Source of the DNA: Discostella pseudostelligera
Taxonomy: Eukaryota > Bacillariophyta > Thalassiosirophyceae > Thalassiosirales > Thalassiosiraceae
NCBI GenBank assembly: GCA_036940085.1
Contig: JALLBK010000544.1
Coordinates: 1-22,987 of the forward strand
Reading direction: 5' to 3'
Length of the DNA stretch: 22,987 nt
Shown: one piece after another, positions 1-8,699 of the stretch
How the letters are laid out: every line of letters starts with the position of its first letter
How positions within the stretch are numbered: the stretch's first letter is position 1
Program-made: the position numbers and the translations under genes
The notes under the pieces: model-generated
Seen by the model: the letters and a program-made list of their open reading frames with translations, nothing else
Databases searched by the model: none
What the model was told of the DNA's origin: nothing

Positions 1-345
1 AGTTGATTGAGTGTCGGTGTCGAGAGAGTGCGGCTTCGGCCCAGCTGCTTGGCTGCTTGCTCCGGCTGTGCTGTCTTCTTGTGCGATGGGCCAAGACCTG
101 GTGCCTCCCGCCAAATATCTTCCACGTGTCATGTTTCCCGCCGAATATCTGCCACGTGTAATCCGTCGGTATGCCACGTTGAGGATCACTAATCACTACT
201 ACCAGTCTCCAAGTACTTGTGGACGCAACAGTAGGACCACAATTCCTTTCCAATAGTATTGTAATGATTAGTCCATCTTTTATCTGCGCTCAGAGGAGCA
301 GACATGAAACGATATGAATACCGCGATGCGAAAGTTTGCAATTCC
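1..345. promoter_or_regulatory. gene-free left edge with two composite CCCGCC/CACGTG elements
   Basis: This stretch lies beyond the 3' end of the methyltransferase gene and has no convincing coding region. At 107-128 and 137-158 there are two adjacent copies of a composite element: CCCGCC, ten bases, then CACGTG. The second copy starts TTTCCCGCC (134-142), which matches the E2F consensus TTTSSCGC; CACGTG is the canonical bHLH/bZIP E-box or G-box. A third partial E-box-like word (CCACGTT) lies at 174-180. I infer the promoter of a gene beyond the left edge, probably transcribed leftwards, because the nearest in-window gene ends rather than starts here. Confidence 0.5.
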
Positions 346-2313
346 TTAGCACCGGCGAAAACTAACAGTTTGGCTCTCACTGCTGCGTTGACAGTCAAAC
401 CTGGAAAATTGCAAAGCCGACAATTCCTTCAAGTCTACTCGCTTGTACCCATCTCTCGAATAGGGTGCAGCAATATCATCATCAGCAGTATTATCATGCT
501 GATAGAAGTCGGGATTTCCCCATGTACGCCAATTGTGTCCACACGTGCCATTATCAGCTTCTCCAATCAGAATATATTCCTCTACTACTCTTTCAACTGT
601 CAAAGTACAATCATCCATATCATCACATCTATCTTCGACTTCAGATGTGATTGTATTGTCATCAACATCAATGCGTCTTCGGAAGTCGGCCGTCCAATCT
701 TGTCCAGGTGGCATCCAACTGCAAAGCACAATCAATCGCCTAGTCCTGTAATTTTCAAGGGTGGGCCCATATTTGCGTAGAGATTCAATGGCCGACAATC
801 GTTCCACATGAATTTTGGCAGAGTTTGATGATGGCAGACGAGGCATTATGTTGTATCGGTCCATTGGATTCCAACTTCCGTCATCTGTCGCAATTATCGT
901 TGGAAGGGTTGACGATTGCACAGACGTTGATGACGTTGTCAACGAAACGTCGTTTTCTGCAATGCAACTGTTGGTTTCCTCTGGCGGTATCCCAACATGA
1001 ATCTCCTCCATGGCACAGCGTAGAAAATAGGACAATCTTCCATCTCCGGCACCAACATCTAAGATGATTGTTTCCATCGGAATCTGTCCATCACCATAAC
1101 GATTATGATGCATACGATCCATCTCTGCAACTCTATCCAATAAATATTGGGCCAATCCAAAGATATATTCCCGTGTCCATAGTTCGTAGCAAGTATCTTG
1201 TCCTCCTCCACTTCCACTTCCTCGGCGTAGTCGTCGTCGTCCCCACAGTCTTCTCATTTCAAAGTAGGCATTTAATGGACCTGCGTGTGTAATTTGCCTC
1301 CCAAGCTTATGAATTATATGTTCACTGCATATGTTGGTTGTCAAATTGATATCATCGTCTTCTTTCTCCTCCTCCAAAGGAATGGGAACCTTGTGTCTAC
1401 TCCAATGTTGCATCCCAAACGCTTGAATGACCGTCTGCACCGATGGTAATCGATGACGGATGCTGCCTCCTCCATTGATGTGGTTGATATCTCCAGAATC
1501 ATGATCTCCTCGTAACTCTGGATGTTCCATCACGGCATTTTGTACAACAAGGCCATACTTGGCAATTAAATATTCCCCTCGTAGCCATTTGACAAAATTA
1601 TCATGTGTGGACGATGGTTGCTGTTGCTCTGAATTATGTCGCATCGTAAAGAGAGGACGATGCAGATCCCTCAATGTTGAAAGAAGTGCTGGTCGAATGT
1701 ATTTTTCCAATAGTTGCACACGACGAATCCCAAGTTGTTCAAGCAGTTGTTGGTTGTGATAGTCATCTATATTACTGGCACCATAACTACCACCGTTATC
1801 TTCTTGCTTCCCCGTCAAATTACTGCCTTTTACTCTCTGCCGAGCTCGTTCTTGTCGTTTCTTCTGTTTTGCAGTGTACAATTGCTGTGCTTGCAATTCT
1901 GCAAGTCTTTCTTGCTCAGTGGATGATGATGATATTGATCCTTTGTTGTTGGCTTGCCGTTCATGGTAGTTCTGAAAAAACAAGGTCCATGTCTTGTCCA
2001 CAAAATCATCCCACCAAGATGGCGACGACGACGATGATGCTGATGACGCGGACGATGATACATTATTCATACGACGATCAATTTTCTTAAGCTGAAGATA
2101 ATCATCTTGCACCTCAATTGAAACCAACCGTTGGGCGAGAGGCAATAGGAGCCGATCGGATAGGGAGGAGGAAAATGTGGGGAGCAATACTTGTTGCAGC
2201 ACGGACCGCGGTGACGAGGACGACGCCGAGGCTTCATGAATGCGAAGACTCCATGATAACAAGTTCGGCGCTAGAGATTTGTTGATGCGCTTCGTGATGC
2301 TGAATAGCAGCAT
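346..2313 (-). CDS. class I SAM-dependent methyltransferase-like protein, 655 aa
   Basis: This is an uninterrupted 655-codon frame starting at the ATG at 2313-2311 and ending in TAA. The N-terminus is basic and hydrophobic (MLLFSITKRINKSLAP), compatible with a mitochondrial pre-sequence, followed by Ser-rich low complexity (about 25-38 and 85-100). A Rossmann methyltransferase core starts near residue 415: motif I is ILDVGAGDG (417-425), an acidic loop ATDDGSW follows near 475-481, and the block LIVLCSWMPPGQDW (527-540) sits where motif IV is expected. The C-terminal part contains IGEADNGTCGHNWRTWGNP, a block I associate with a family of eukaryotic methyltransferase-like proteins of unknown substrate. 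It is transcribed divergently from SDHAF2 with 282 bp between the starts. The fold is well supported; substrate and location are not known. Confidence 0.8.
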   Translation of the reverse strand: MLLFSITKRINKSLAPNLLSWSLRIHEASASSSSPRSVLQQVLLPTFSSSLSDRLLLPLAQRLVSIEVQDDYLQLKKIDRRMNNVSSSASSASSSSSPSWWDDFVDKTWTLFFQNYHERQANNKGSISSSSTEQERLAELQAQQLYTAKQKKRQERARQRVKGSNLTGKQEDNGGSYGASNIDDYHNQQLLEQLGIRRVQLLEKYIRPALLSTLRDLHRPLFTMRHNSEQQQPSSTHDNFVKWLRGEYLIAKYGLVVQNAVMEHPELRGDHDSGDINHINGGGSIRHRLPSVQTVIQAFGMQHWSRHKVPIPLEEEKEDDDINLTTNICSEHIIHKLGRQITHAGPLNAYFEMRRLWGRRRLRRGSGSGGGQDTCYELWTREYIFGLAQYLLDRVAEMDRMHHNRYGDGQIPMETIILDVGAGDGRLSYFLRCAMEEIHVGIPPEETNSCIAENDVSLTTSSTSVQSSTLPTIIATDDGSWNPMDRYNIMPRLPSSNSAKIHVERLSAIESLRKYGPTLENYRTRRLIVLCSWMPPGQDWTADFRRRIDVDDNTITSEVEDRCDDMDDCTLTVERVVEEYILIGEADNGTCGHNWRTWGNPDFYQHDNTADDDIAAPYSRDGYKRVDLKELSALQFSRFDCQRSSESQTVSFRRC

Positions 2314-2595
2314 TTCAAGTAGAGATTACGAGATGGCACCGGAGATCTAGGAGGTGGCGGCCGTCGGATTAGATAGTACGATATTGCTTTGGCTTCGCCA
2401 TTTCCCATGGTTGGATTGCCGAGTGCAGCTTTTCATCCCGCCATATCTTTTGTGTCTCCGGCCATATCTTTGTTCCATCTGCCGCAATCTGCCGCGCCAA
2501 CGCACACCGACGACCATGCACCATGACCATTCGAATTCATTGACCTCTCCGTAGCCATGCTAATATCGTATCGTACCAAACCTTGACAATCGACC
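2314..2595. promoter_or_regulatory. 282-bp divergent promoter between methyltransferase and SDHAF2 genes
   Basis: The two start codons face away from each other, so this segment must hold both promoters and both 5' leaders. It contains CCCGCC at 2437-2442 followed by ATATCTTTTG, and a second CCATATCTTTGT copy at about 2462-2473. These resemble the left half of the composite elements at 107-158 but lack the CACGTG half. No clear TATA box is visible. The promoter role follows from geometry; the motif role is inference. Confidence 0.5.
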
Positions 2596-3312
2596 ATGAC
2601 CATGCTTCCGCACCTCCGCCAATCCGCGGTAGTACTTCGAACGCCGCGCCATCAGCGGGCTGCTAGTATAACGGCATCATATTTTGTCCAGCCCCAGCAC
2701 CACCAGCAGCATGCGCAGAGTGGCAATTATTGGCAGTGGCAGCAGCACCACCCCATCATCATCACCTCAACACGATCCTACCTTGGCGACGCCGGTCCCA
2801 TAACCTCACGTCGTGACCTTCCCACCTCCGCAACCGATGCCATTGCCCAACGTGAACAAGAATTATGGAACAAAGCCCGTCCAAAATATGATGCCATTAT
2901 GGAACACCATGTTCGTTTGCCCACCACCACCACTGAATTTGAAACGGAAGAGCAAGATCTCGATGCACGGAAGAAACGTCTCATCTACCGCTCCAAACAA
3001 CGTGGTTGGCTCGAAGTGGACTTACTCCTAGGTACATGGGCTAGTATGCATGTACCACAATTATCCGTCGAAGAATTGGATCAATTTGAGAAATTTGTTA
3101 ATTTAGAAACTGTCGATATATACAATGTATTAACATTGCGGACAGATATTCCCGAAGAGATGAAATCTATTGCTGCTACTACTAATGATGCTGGCGGCAA
3201 TGGTAATAGGACGGTGGTGGAACAAATTCAAGATTGGGTAAAACAATCTCCATTGGGAAAAGCAGATAGAGAGAAGTATGTCGAGGTAAAAATGAATCAC
3301 AATCTAATTTAG
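2596..3312 (+). CDS. SDHAF2: succinate dehydrogenase assembly factor 2 (SDHAF2/Sdh5, YgfY family)
   Basis: The single-exon frame encodes 238 aa. Members of this family bind the flavoprotein subunit of succinate dehydrogenase in the mitochondrial matrix and promote covalent FAD attachment. The signature is clear at about 125-150: basic RKKRLIYRSKQRGWLEVDLL, including the RGxLE core (136-140), then LSVEELDQFEKFVN and DIYNVLT (174-180), the position of the family's Asp-x-(W/Y) helix. The first 60 residues are rich in Arg, Ser, His and Gln with no acidic residue, as expected for a mitochondrial pre-sequence. They are followed by an acidic spacer, so the protein is longer than typical 140-170 aa homologues. 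A second ATG two codons downstream (2602) could also serve as start. The 3' end converges with the WDR89-like gene, 152 bp away. Confidence 0.92.
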   Translation: MTMLPHLRQSAVVLRTPRHQRAASITASYFVQPQHHQQHAQSGNYWQWQQHHPIIITSTRSYLGDAGPITSRRDLPTSATDAIAQREQELWNKARPKYDAIMEHHVRLPTTTTEFETEEQDLDARKKRLIYRSKQRGWLEVDLLLGTWASMHVPQLSVEELDQFEKFVNLETVDIYNVLTLRTDIPEEMKSIAATTNDAGGNGNRTVVEQIQDWVKQSPLGKADREKYVEVKMNHNLI

Positions 3313-3464
3313 GGGCCGATAGATTTGATTGGTAGTGAGGGAGCGAGAGGGACATTGGATAATGGTCGTTCGAGAAGTTGTCTAGAGTCGGTGTGCATGT
3401 TCAGATAATAAATGTAGAGACATTACTATCGAAAAAAGTGGTTCCTTAATCAGTTGAAGTGTTT

Positions 3465-5027
3465 TCAATAAGGGGAACTGAATTTTTTCTTCCCCTTCCG
3501 TCCCACAGCGCCACCACGATACTTTTCGTGTACGCTATTGCCATTGACCAGATTGGAGCGCCCGCCTCTGCCACTTAATATTGGGCCTCCACCTTCTCCT
3601 CCGCGACTGCCACGATGATGGATACTATCACGACCACCACAATCCACACCAGTAGTACCATACACGTCCCACTGGCAGAGCCTGGCATCTTCTCCACCCG
3701 TTACCAACACTCTCCCATTCATTCCATCACCACCATTATTGCTGCATTCCATCCATGAAAAATCACGTATGCACCCCTTATGCCCACCCTTCAAGTGCAT
3801 GAGTGGTGTTATTCGATCGGCATCCACTTGGAATAGATAGCCATCTCCGTCGGAATTGCCTGCTAATAAATGCAATGCCGGGAAGGATGATTCAGGTGAC
3901 ATCGACGATGACGACATCGATGATAATGGTACTTGAGGAGCCCATGTACATCCCACTAAATATTCAATAATGTTGTTCCCATCATCATCGTGGTCGCTCA
4001 TCGTCGCCCTCGTCATATTGTTGTCATCATCATTATCACCCATCAGCCTAACCACGGCCTCACTCAAAACATCTCGCAATCCCATACCACCTCCCACATC
4101 ACATATCCGCTGTCCTGAATCCCAATGATGTACCGACATGGATTCGCTACCAGTTAATGCATATATGCCCTCGTAGTTCGGACCAAAGAAACCTATATTG
4201 CGTGTGGGTATGCCAATATTAAGTACGGATAGCAGGGCTGCATCTTCAGTGGGTTGAGATGGATCATGTATGGCGATGAGACCATCCTCGGAGGCGGATG
4301 CTAGTATTGTTCTTTCTCCTTCGACTGATGATGTTTTAGTTGTTGTGTAGGAGGAGGAGGAGGATGTCGTAGTGGTTTGGAAGCGTACTTTTGTCACCTC
4401 TTCAGTATGCGCATCGACATAACTTGCGAGTAATGCACCCGACCGACACTGATCATTATTAGTCGTTGAAGATGCATAGCGCAAGTCAAAGAAGGAAATT
4501 CGAGCCTTATCTGTCCCAACTGCCGCGAGGGTACCTCCATATCCCAGAGAGATGCACAGTGCCTTTTCATTTGGTAGAGCCAACCTCATGGATAGGGATG
4601 ATTTGCTCAGATTACTACCACTACCACCAGTATTCAAGCGACATCGCAAATCCCAAACTTTGACAAATCCATCTTGACCCGCGCTGATTAGCGATGTCGA
4701 TGATGATGATGATGGGAAAAACTCGATTTCAGATATCGGCCCATCATGTGCCCTTTCTATCCGCTGCATCGTCGCACCATTGCCATTGTTACTGTTACTT
4801 AAACTTGCATCATAAAACACAATGGATTTATCACTCAGTGCGGCAGCGATAATGGACGATGACGGCGTGTGGGTGTGAAATGATGTGGAGCCGCCACCGC
4901 TGCTGCCGCTGCTGCTGGCTATCGATAGAATGTATTCACCAGAATTGTAGTACTCGTCATTGTTTCCCTGCACTGAAGACGATGAGAAGGATGTCACCAC
5001 TGTTCGATGAGGAGTAATAGTCTTCAT
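3465..5027 (-). CDS. WD40-repeat protein, WDR89-like
   Basis: This is a single-exon frame of 520 aa with ATG at 5027-5025. About six WD40 blades can be read: SDKSIVFYD, SAGQDGFVKVWDLR, VGTDKARISFFDLR, ASASEDGLIAIHD, TGSESMSVHHWD and TGGEDARLCQWD. The order of distinctive blocks matches animal WDR89: AHTEEVTKVRF, then EYLVGCTWAP, then LKGGHKGCIRDFSWME before the last blade, then a basic tail (GRKGKKKF). WDR89 is a poorly characterised propeller expected to act as a protein-interaction scaffold, so no catalytic role is claimed. Ser/Thr and Asn/Asp homopolymer loops lengthen it compared with the roughly 390-aa animal protein. It shares orientation with the helicase gene upstream, with 381 bp between them. 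Orthology rests on block order recalled from the family. Confidence 0.82.
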   Translation of the reverse strand: MKTITPHRTVVTSFSSSSVQGNNDEYYNSGEYILSIASSSGSSGGGSTSFHTHTPSSSIIAAALSDKSIVFYDASLSNSNNGNGATMQRIERAHDGPISEIEFFPSSSSSTSLISAGQDGFVKVWDLRCRLNTGGSGSNLSKSSLSMRLALPNEKALCISLGYGGTLAAVGTDKARISFFDLRYASSTTNNDQCRSGALLASYVDAHTEEVTKVRFQTTTTSSSSSYTTTKTSSVEGERTILASASEDGLIAIHDPSQPTEDAALLSVLNIGIPTRNIGFFGPNYEGIYALTGSESMSVHHWDSGQRICDVGGGMGLRDVLSEAVVRLMGDNDDDNNMTRATMSDHDDDGNNIIEYLVGCTWAPQVPLSSMSSSSMSPESSFPALHLLAGNSDGDGYLFQVDADRITPLMHLKGGHKGCIRDFSWMECSNNGGDGMNGRVLVTGGEDARLCQWDVYGTTGVDCGGRDSIHHRGSRGGEGGGPILSGRGGRSNLVNGNSVHEKYRGGAVGRKGKKKFSSPY

Positions 5028-5408
5028 TATTAGTTACACTGATAATGCTCTACAATGCTATCGGGAGCAGCGGTGATCGATGGATGGCGATGGGTGGGTG
5101 ATCGTCGGTATTGTTATTGTTGTTGTATGTATTGGCTTTTGGCTGCGAGATTGGATTGAGTGGTTCTGGATGTTTGGCGATTTTGGTACGGTTCAGAAGA
5201 TTTTGGATCTATTCTTCGCAAGCCATTTTGGTACGGTTCGCTGATTTTGGATCGATTCGTCAGCGATTTTTATACGGTTCGTAACTCTCTTCATGAGATA
5301 TTTCGGGAGGCGGCTGAATGCAGATGATCAGAATCATTCAACAGAAGATCGAATGAGATGATAGGCGTATTCTATTCTTGGCAGTTTAACTAGGTTGATT
5401 TAAAGATA
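5028..5408. promoter_or_regulatory. intergenic promoter region of the WDR89-like gene
   Basis: There is no coding region here. The segment separates the helicase stop from the WDR89-like start, both leftward genes, so it should hold the helicase 3' UTR and the WDR89-like promoter and leader. Its one clear structure is the five-unit direct repeat at 5177-5283. Confidence 0.5.
5177..5283. repeat. five degenerate direct repeats of 20-23 bp, alternating two types
   Basis: Units begin at 5177, 5199, 5222, 5243 and 5263. Units 1, 3 and 5 share (GCG/GCC)ATTTTGGTACGGTTC, with one or two changes in unit 5; units 2 and 4 share GATTTTGGATCNATTC. The spacing of 20-23 bp is close to two helical turns. 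The array lies 150-250 bp upstream of the WDR89-like start and could be an array of protein-binding sites or a decayed minisatellite. Confidence 0.7.
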
Positions 5409-8045
5409 CTACTCATCAACAATACTGGCAACTTCACTCTCATCCACTGGTAAAAAGTCAACACCTAACATCTTCGTCCATGACGCCAATGCAGCCGCTT
5501 GGTCAAAACTAACGATATTCAATACGCTACCCCTTCGACCAGCTCTACCCGTCCGCCCAGCAATATGTGTGTATTCATCGGGACTACCCGGCCTACCAAC
5601 GACGACTACGGCATCGAGTCCAGCTAAATGGAGTCCTCGGACGTTATCTTCGTGCGCAATGAGGAGATATCCTTCCCCGCCTCCATTCGCAATAGCGTCG
5701 CTTTGATGCGTTGCACCACCACCTACCCCTTCAACTTGAGATACTCGTCGATGTGCTTCTACTAGTCTATCTGTCCCATCAGCTTCCAATGCATCGAGTA
5801 ACGATTGGGGTTCGGGTTGTATTCCGAAATGACGTAGTGCACCTAATGCGTTATGCACTTTGATGCCGCAATTTCGTGTCAACACTACCAAGACCTTACG
5901 ATTGGATGATGTCGATTCATGCACTGGTCGAAGAATAGACTTGGAAGCGAATGCTGCCGCCGTCAGTAGTGATCCAGTCGTCGTTCCATCTACAGGTAAT
6001 ACATAATTCTTGACAGTTTCGGGTATCTTCACAGCTCTACCAATATGCTTCTCATCATCATTTGTCATCTTTTCTTCCCACGTTGCAGAGTCTTCCTCGC
6101 CCCGAATTGTCTCTGGACATTCCGAACTATGTAATCCAAGCACACGTGCTAATTCCCGTCGCAATGGTCGACCAATTGTCGCACTCGCAGCAATTACCTG
6201 AACACGTCCCACGGTCAGCCTGGCAATCGCCGCGGCGAGGAGAGCAGCGGGTTTTTCATGCCGTCGAGATTTCTTCTCACTACGTGACTTTTCAATGTTC
6301 AGCAAACGATCGCACTCATCCATGACCAACCATCGGACCGAGCTTAATAATTGCTTCCCCTCGGGTTTACTGGTGGGTGTTCCTGGCATTTTTGCATCAC
6401 CAAACAAGCTAGTTCCAATGGCCTTGGCACTTCCAATTAGTATTCTTGGCTTGTACTTCCTTTCAGACGCATTGGCACCCACATCTGCAGAAACTCGTCC
6501 ATCCTTTCCAATACTCTGCAAATATTCATATTCTTCTCCGATGTCAACTTCATCCTTCCAACAACGCATCAAATCCATTGGACGAGGAATCAATCGTACC
6601 ATACCCGGAGGTGCAAGGACACTTGCCACTCCTGCCACCTGAGCTGCCAATTCTCGTGTGGGCAATAGAATCATCGCCATTCCATTGGACATGTCGTTGA
6701 CATCATTCCTAATACCGCCCTCACCGCCCTCCACCTCCTTCCAGAGAGTTTCTGTAATGGGCAGTAAGTAGGCAATGGTTTTGCCACTCCCCGTCGGAGC
6801 ATGGAGTAATGCTGATGGATGGGGTGGATAGAATAGGTATGGTATTGCCGATGCTTGGATTGGCGTTGGTTTGGGTACCGATAATGAACTTTCTCCTTGG
6901 TTGCCAAATGCTCGGTAGAGAGCATTGGCAGCAGTATTCGAAAGCCGAGGTATTCCAGCAAACGAAATAGGTCTATCCAAGGTAGTGGACAAGGATGGTT
7001 CTCTAACAGTAGTAATTACAGAGCCATTCATGCGATCATTCGCATCGTCGTCGTGGCAGTCATCATCAAAGTCAGTCTCATCATATCTTTCTACATTCCG
7101 TAATACATAATACTCTGCCAATCGATTGACAAGGTCGGGTTTTCGTCCTTTGTCCGACAATCCAAGAGATGATAGCTCCACCTTTAAATCATTGGCAGCA
7201 CGCAGGCGCAATTGTTCAATATAGTACTGTAATTTTTCTGTATTCGCCAATTGCTCTGAAGAGGAAGATGCGACACTACTACCACCACTTGATGCTGCCG
7301 GTGATGGCAATAAAGAAGCAGGGTCGGATAACATTGCAGTAGATGATAATGAAGATTTGTGTTGCTGTGATTGTCTCAATGATTGTTTGAGTGACTGCAT
7401 CAATTCTCTTTCCTGCTTTTGTTGTCTTGACAATTGACGTGATGTAGAAGACGATGTAGCCGATACTGATGACTCCATCATTCCAGATTTGGAGATTGAG
7501 GAATTGCCGCCGAATTTGAGACCATCGAGCATGCGAACAGTCTCTTGCACTTCCTTTTCAATGACCTGAATCTCAATTTCATCCTTTGGCGGTGAGAGTG
7601 TGGAGATGGATTTTTTCTTTGCTTTGATAGGAGAACTTTGATGGTTGCCCTCCTTCCGATGATGATTTTGTAACCGTTGGATTAATTCCGCCTTGACACC
7701 GGAGATTGGTAAATTCAGTTGCTTTAATTGAGATTTGAGCTGAGATGTTGTTGCTTCGTCCCATTCGGAAGACATTTTGTGCGAAGATAGCGAAACTGAT
7801 GAGGTGATTGGCGAACCTTCTCTGATAATTGAGCATGGTAGGCGAACATTGCACCCCCTCGAAGGCGGAGCGTGATGCCGACGATGGAAGGACACCAACG
7901 ACAATGATCGGAGGCCGTTGATGCGCAAGATAGGATTGGACGACAGTATCAACACAAGAACCAAAGAAATGTTCGACCGATTCATTTTATTATGATTGTA
8001 CCTTTCCATTTGTTGGTTGTTGATGATAATATGACCGGGCTTCAT
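5409..8045 (-). CDS. DEAD-box-type RNA helicase with two SAP motifs and N-terminal targeting sequence
   Basis: The 878-aa single-exon protein carries all core superfamily 2 motifs: KPTPIQ (392-397, Q motif), APTGSGKT (416-423, Walker A), PTRELA (462-467), DECD in place of DEAD (576-579), SAT (621-623), VLVVLTR (718-724, motif IV), VRGLHLAG (802-809, motif V) and HIAGRTGRAGR (827-837, motif VI). Two SAP-like helix-turn-helix motifs, normally nucleic-acid binding, lie at about 97-128 (LKSQLKQLNLPISGVKAELI) and 282-312 (LKVELSSLGLSDKGRKPDLV). A Gln/Ser-rich coiled segment separates them. A hydrophobic stretch (26-40) followed by a basic Ser/His/Arg-rich segment suggests import into the secretory route or plastid. 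The ATG at 7985-7983 (residue 21) places that stretch directly at the N-terminus and is a credible alternative start. Organellar RNA metabolism is inference; RNA substrate and compartment are unknown. Confidence 0.88.
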   Translation of the reverse strand: MKPGHIIINNQQMERYNHNKMNRSNISLVLVLILSSNPILRINGLRSLSLVSFHRRHHAPPSRGCNVRLPCSIIREGSPITSSVSLSSHKMSSEWDEATTSQLKSQLKQLNLPISGVKAELIQRLQNHHRKEGNHQSSPIKAKKKSISTLSPPKDEIEIQVIEKEVQETVRMLDGLKFGGNSSISKSGMMESSVSATSSSTSRQLSRQQKQERELMQSLKQSLRQSQQHKSSLSSTAMLSDPASLLPSPAASSGGSSVASSSSEQLANTEKLQYYIEQLRLRAANDLKVELSSLGLSDKGRKPDLVNRLAEYYVLRNVERYDETDFDDDCHDDDANDRMNGSVITTVREPSLSTTLDRPISFAGIPRLSNTAANALYRAFGNQGESSLSVPKPTPIQASAIPYLFYPPHPSALLHAPTGSGKTIAYLLPITETLWKEVEGGEGGIRNDVNDMSNGMAMILLPTRELAAQVAGVASVLAPPGMVRLIPRPMDLMRCWKDEVDIGEEYEYLQSIGKDGRVSADVGANASERKYKPRILIGSAKAIGTSLFGDAKMPGTPTSKPEGKQLLSSVRWLVMDECDRLLNIEKSRSEKKSRRHEKPAALLAAAIARLTVGRVQVIAASATIGRPLRRELARVLGLHSSECPETIRGEEDSATWEEKMTNDDEKHIGRAVKIPETVKNYVLPVDGTTTGSLLTAAAFASKSILRPVHESTSSNRKVLVVLTRNCGIKVHNALGALRHFGIQPEPQSLLDALEADGTDRLVEAHRRVSQVEGVGGGATHQSDAIANGGGEGYLLIAHEDNVRGLHLAGLDAVVVVGRPGSPDEYTHIAGRTGRAGRRGSVLNIVSFDQAAALASWTKMLGVDFLPVDESEVASIVDE

Positions 8046-8204
8046 AATAATTACTCATACCGCGACGACTATGTTGATAGTGATGGTGATGGCTGGAGAT
8101 AGCTGGAGATGGCTGGGTGTTTGGTGTTGGTGGCGGTGGCGGTGGCGGGAGGGAAGATAGAAGGCCAGACGAAGAATCATTCGAGTCGAGTCCATTATTT
8201 ACCC

Positions 8205-8226
8205 CCCGCCAAAACTTTGCCACGTG
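8205..8226. promoter_or_regulatory. CCCGCC-N10-CACGTG composite element
   Basis: CCCGCC (8205-8210) and CACGTG (8221-8226) are separated by ten bases, exactly as in the two copies at 107-128 and 137-158, and the following T is conserved too. It lies about 180 bp upstream of the helicase ATG. E2F-like and bHLH/bZIP binding are suggested only by consensus match. Confidence 0.55.
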
Positions 8227-8578
8227 TAAGCATCGGAGGTTCAGGTGCACCGTCATGTCTGTCTGCCGCTTCCTATCTCCGGGCCACACACACTGCGTGT
8301 TTCCCGCCAAAACAACTCCTCGGAGACGACGACGAGAGTTAGTGCCGATGCCTGCCGCTGCTTCTGCCTGCAGAGCTTGCAGTTGCAGAGGCATGCAGAA
8401 TGCAGTATGCAGTTTCAATTACTCCTCTCAATAATCAATCTCAGCATGATGATGGGGCAAGAGGTAGTTTGGTAGAGCGGAAACCGGAGATAGTACAACA
8501 ATAGCATCGATTATGTTGCGACAACGATGAAGAGTCAGTTTGGTAGCGGGACAAGAGATTGCTCGGAACAATGAAAGG

Positions 8579-8625
8579 GATGAATTCATCATGATTCATG
8601 ATGCCTATGCCGTCGGCCGACGGCA
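8579..8625. repeat. cluster of three palindromes in the phosphoesterase 3' flank
   Basis: GATGAATTCATC (8579-8590) is a perfect 12-bp palindrome. CATCATGA and TCATGATG (8587-8603) form an 8-bp inverted repeat around one base. TGCCGTCGGCCGACGGCA (8608-8625) is a perfect 18-bp GC-rich palindrome. All lie 75-121 bp past the phosphoesterase stop in the direction of transcription. A role in 3'-end formation or RNA stability is possible but only inferred. Confidence 0.7.
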
Positions 8626-8699
8626 GCATTTGTTACGACTATAAAACAATTATCAACATACTGTTCCTTCACTTGACGAGGAAATCAATATCGATATGA

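Larger units (their letters stand above)
8046..8699. promoter_or_regulatory. helicase promoter and phosphoesterase 3' flank
   Basis: No gene is supported in this 654-bp stretch. Next to the helicase start it holds a composite element, CCCGCC (8205-8210), ten bases, CACGTG (8221-8226), followed by TTTCCCGCCAAAAC (8300-8313) and a run of TGCAG words (about 8371-8411). Nearer the phosphoesterase stop it holds three overlapping or adjacent palindromes (8579-8625), which fall in that gene's predicted 3' flank. Confidence 0.5.

Noticed and set aside
304..780. 158-codon rightward frame opposite the methyltransferase
   Set aside because: It lies antisense to a well-supported coding region, shows no domain, and its composition mirrors the opposite strand's codons.
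2354..2554. 66-codon rightward frame in the divergent promoter
   Set aside because: It is short, has no recognisable motif and overlaps the region that must serve as the promoter of two genes.
5177..5283. CRISPR-like array
   Set aside because: Units are degenerate, contiguous and of two alternating types without unique spacers, in a eukaryotic promoter.
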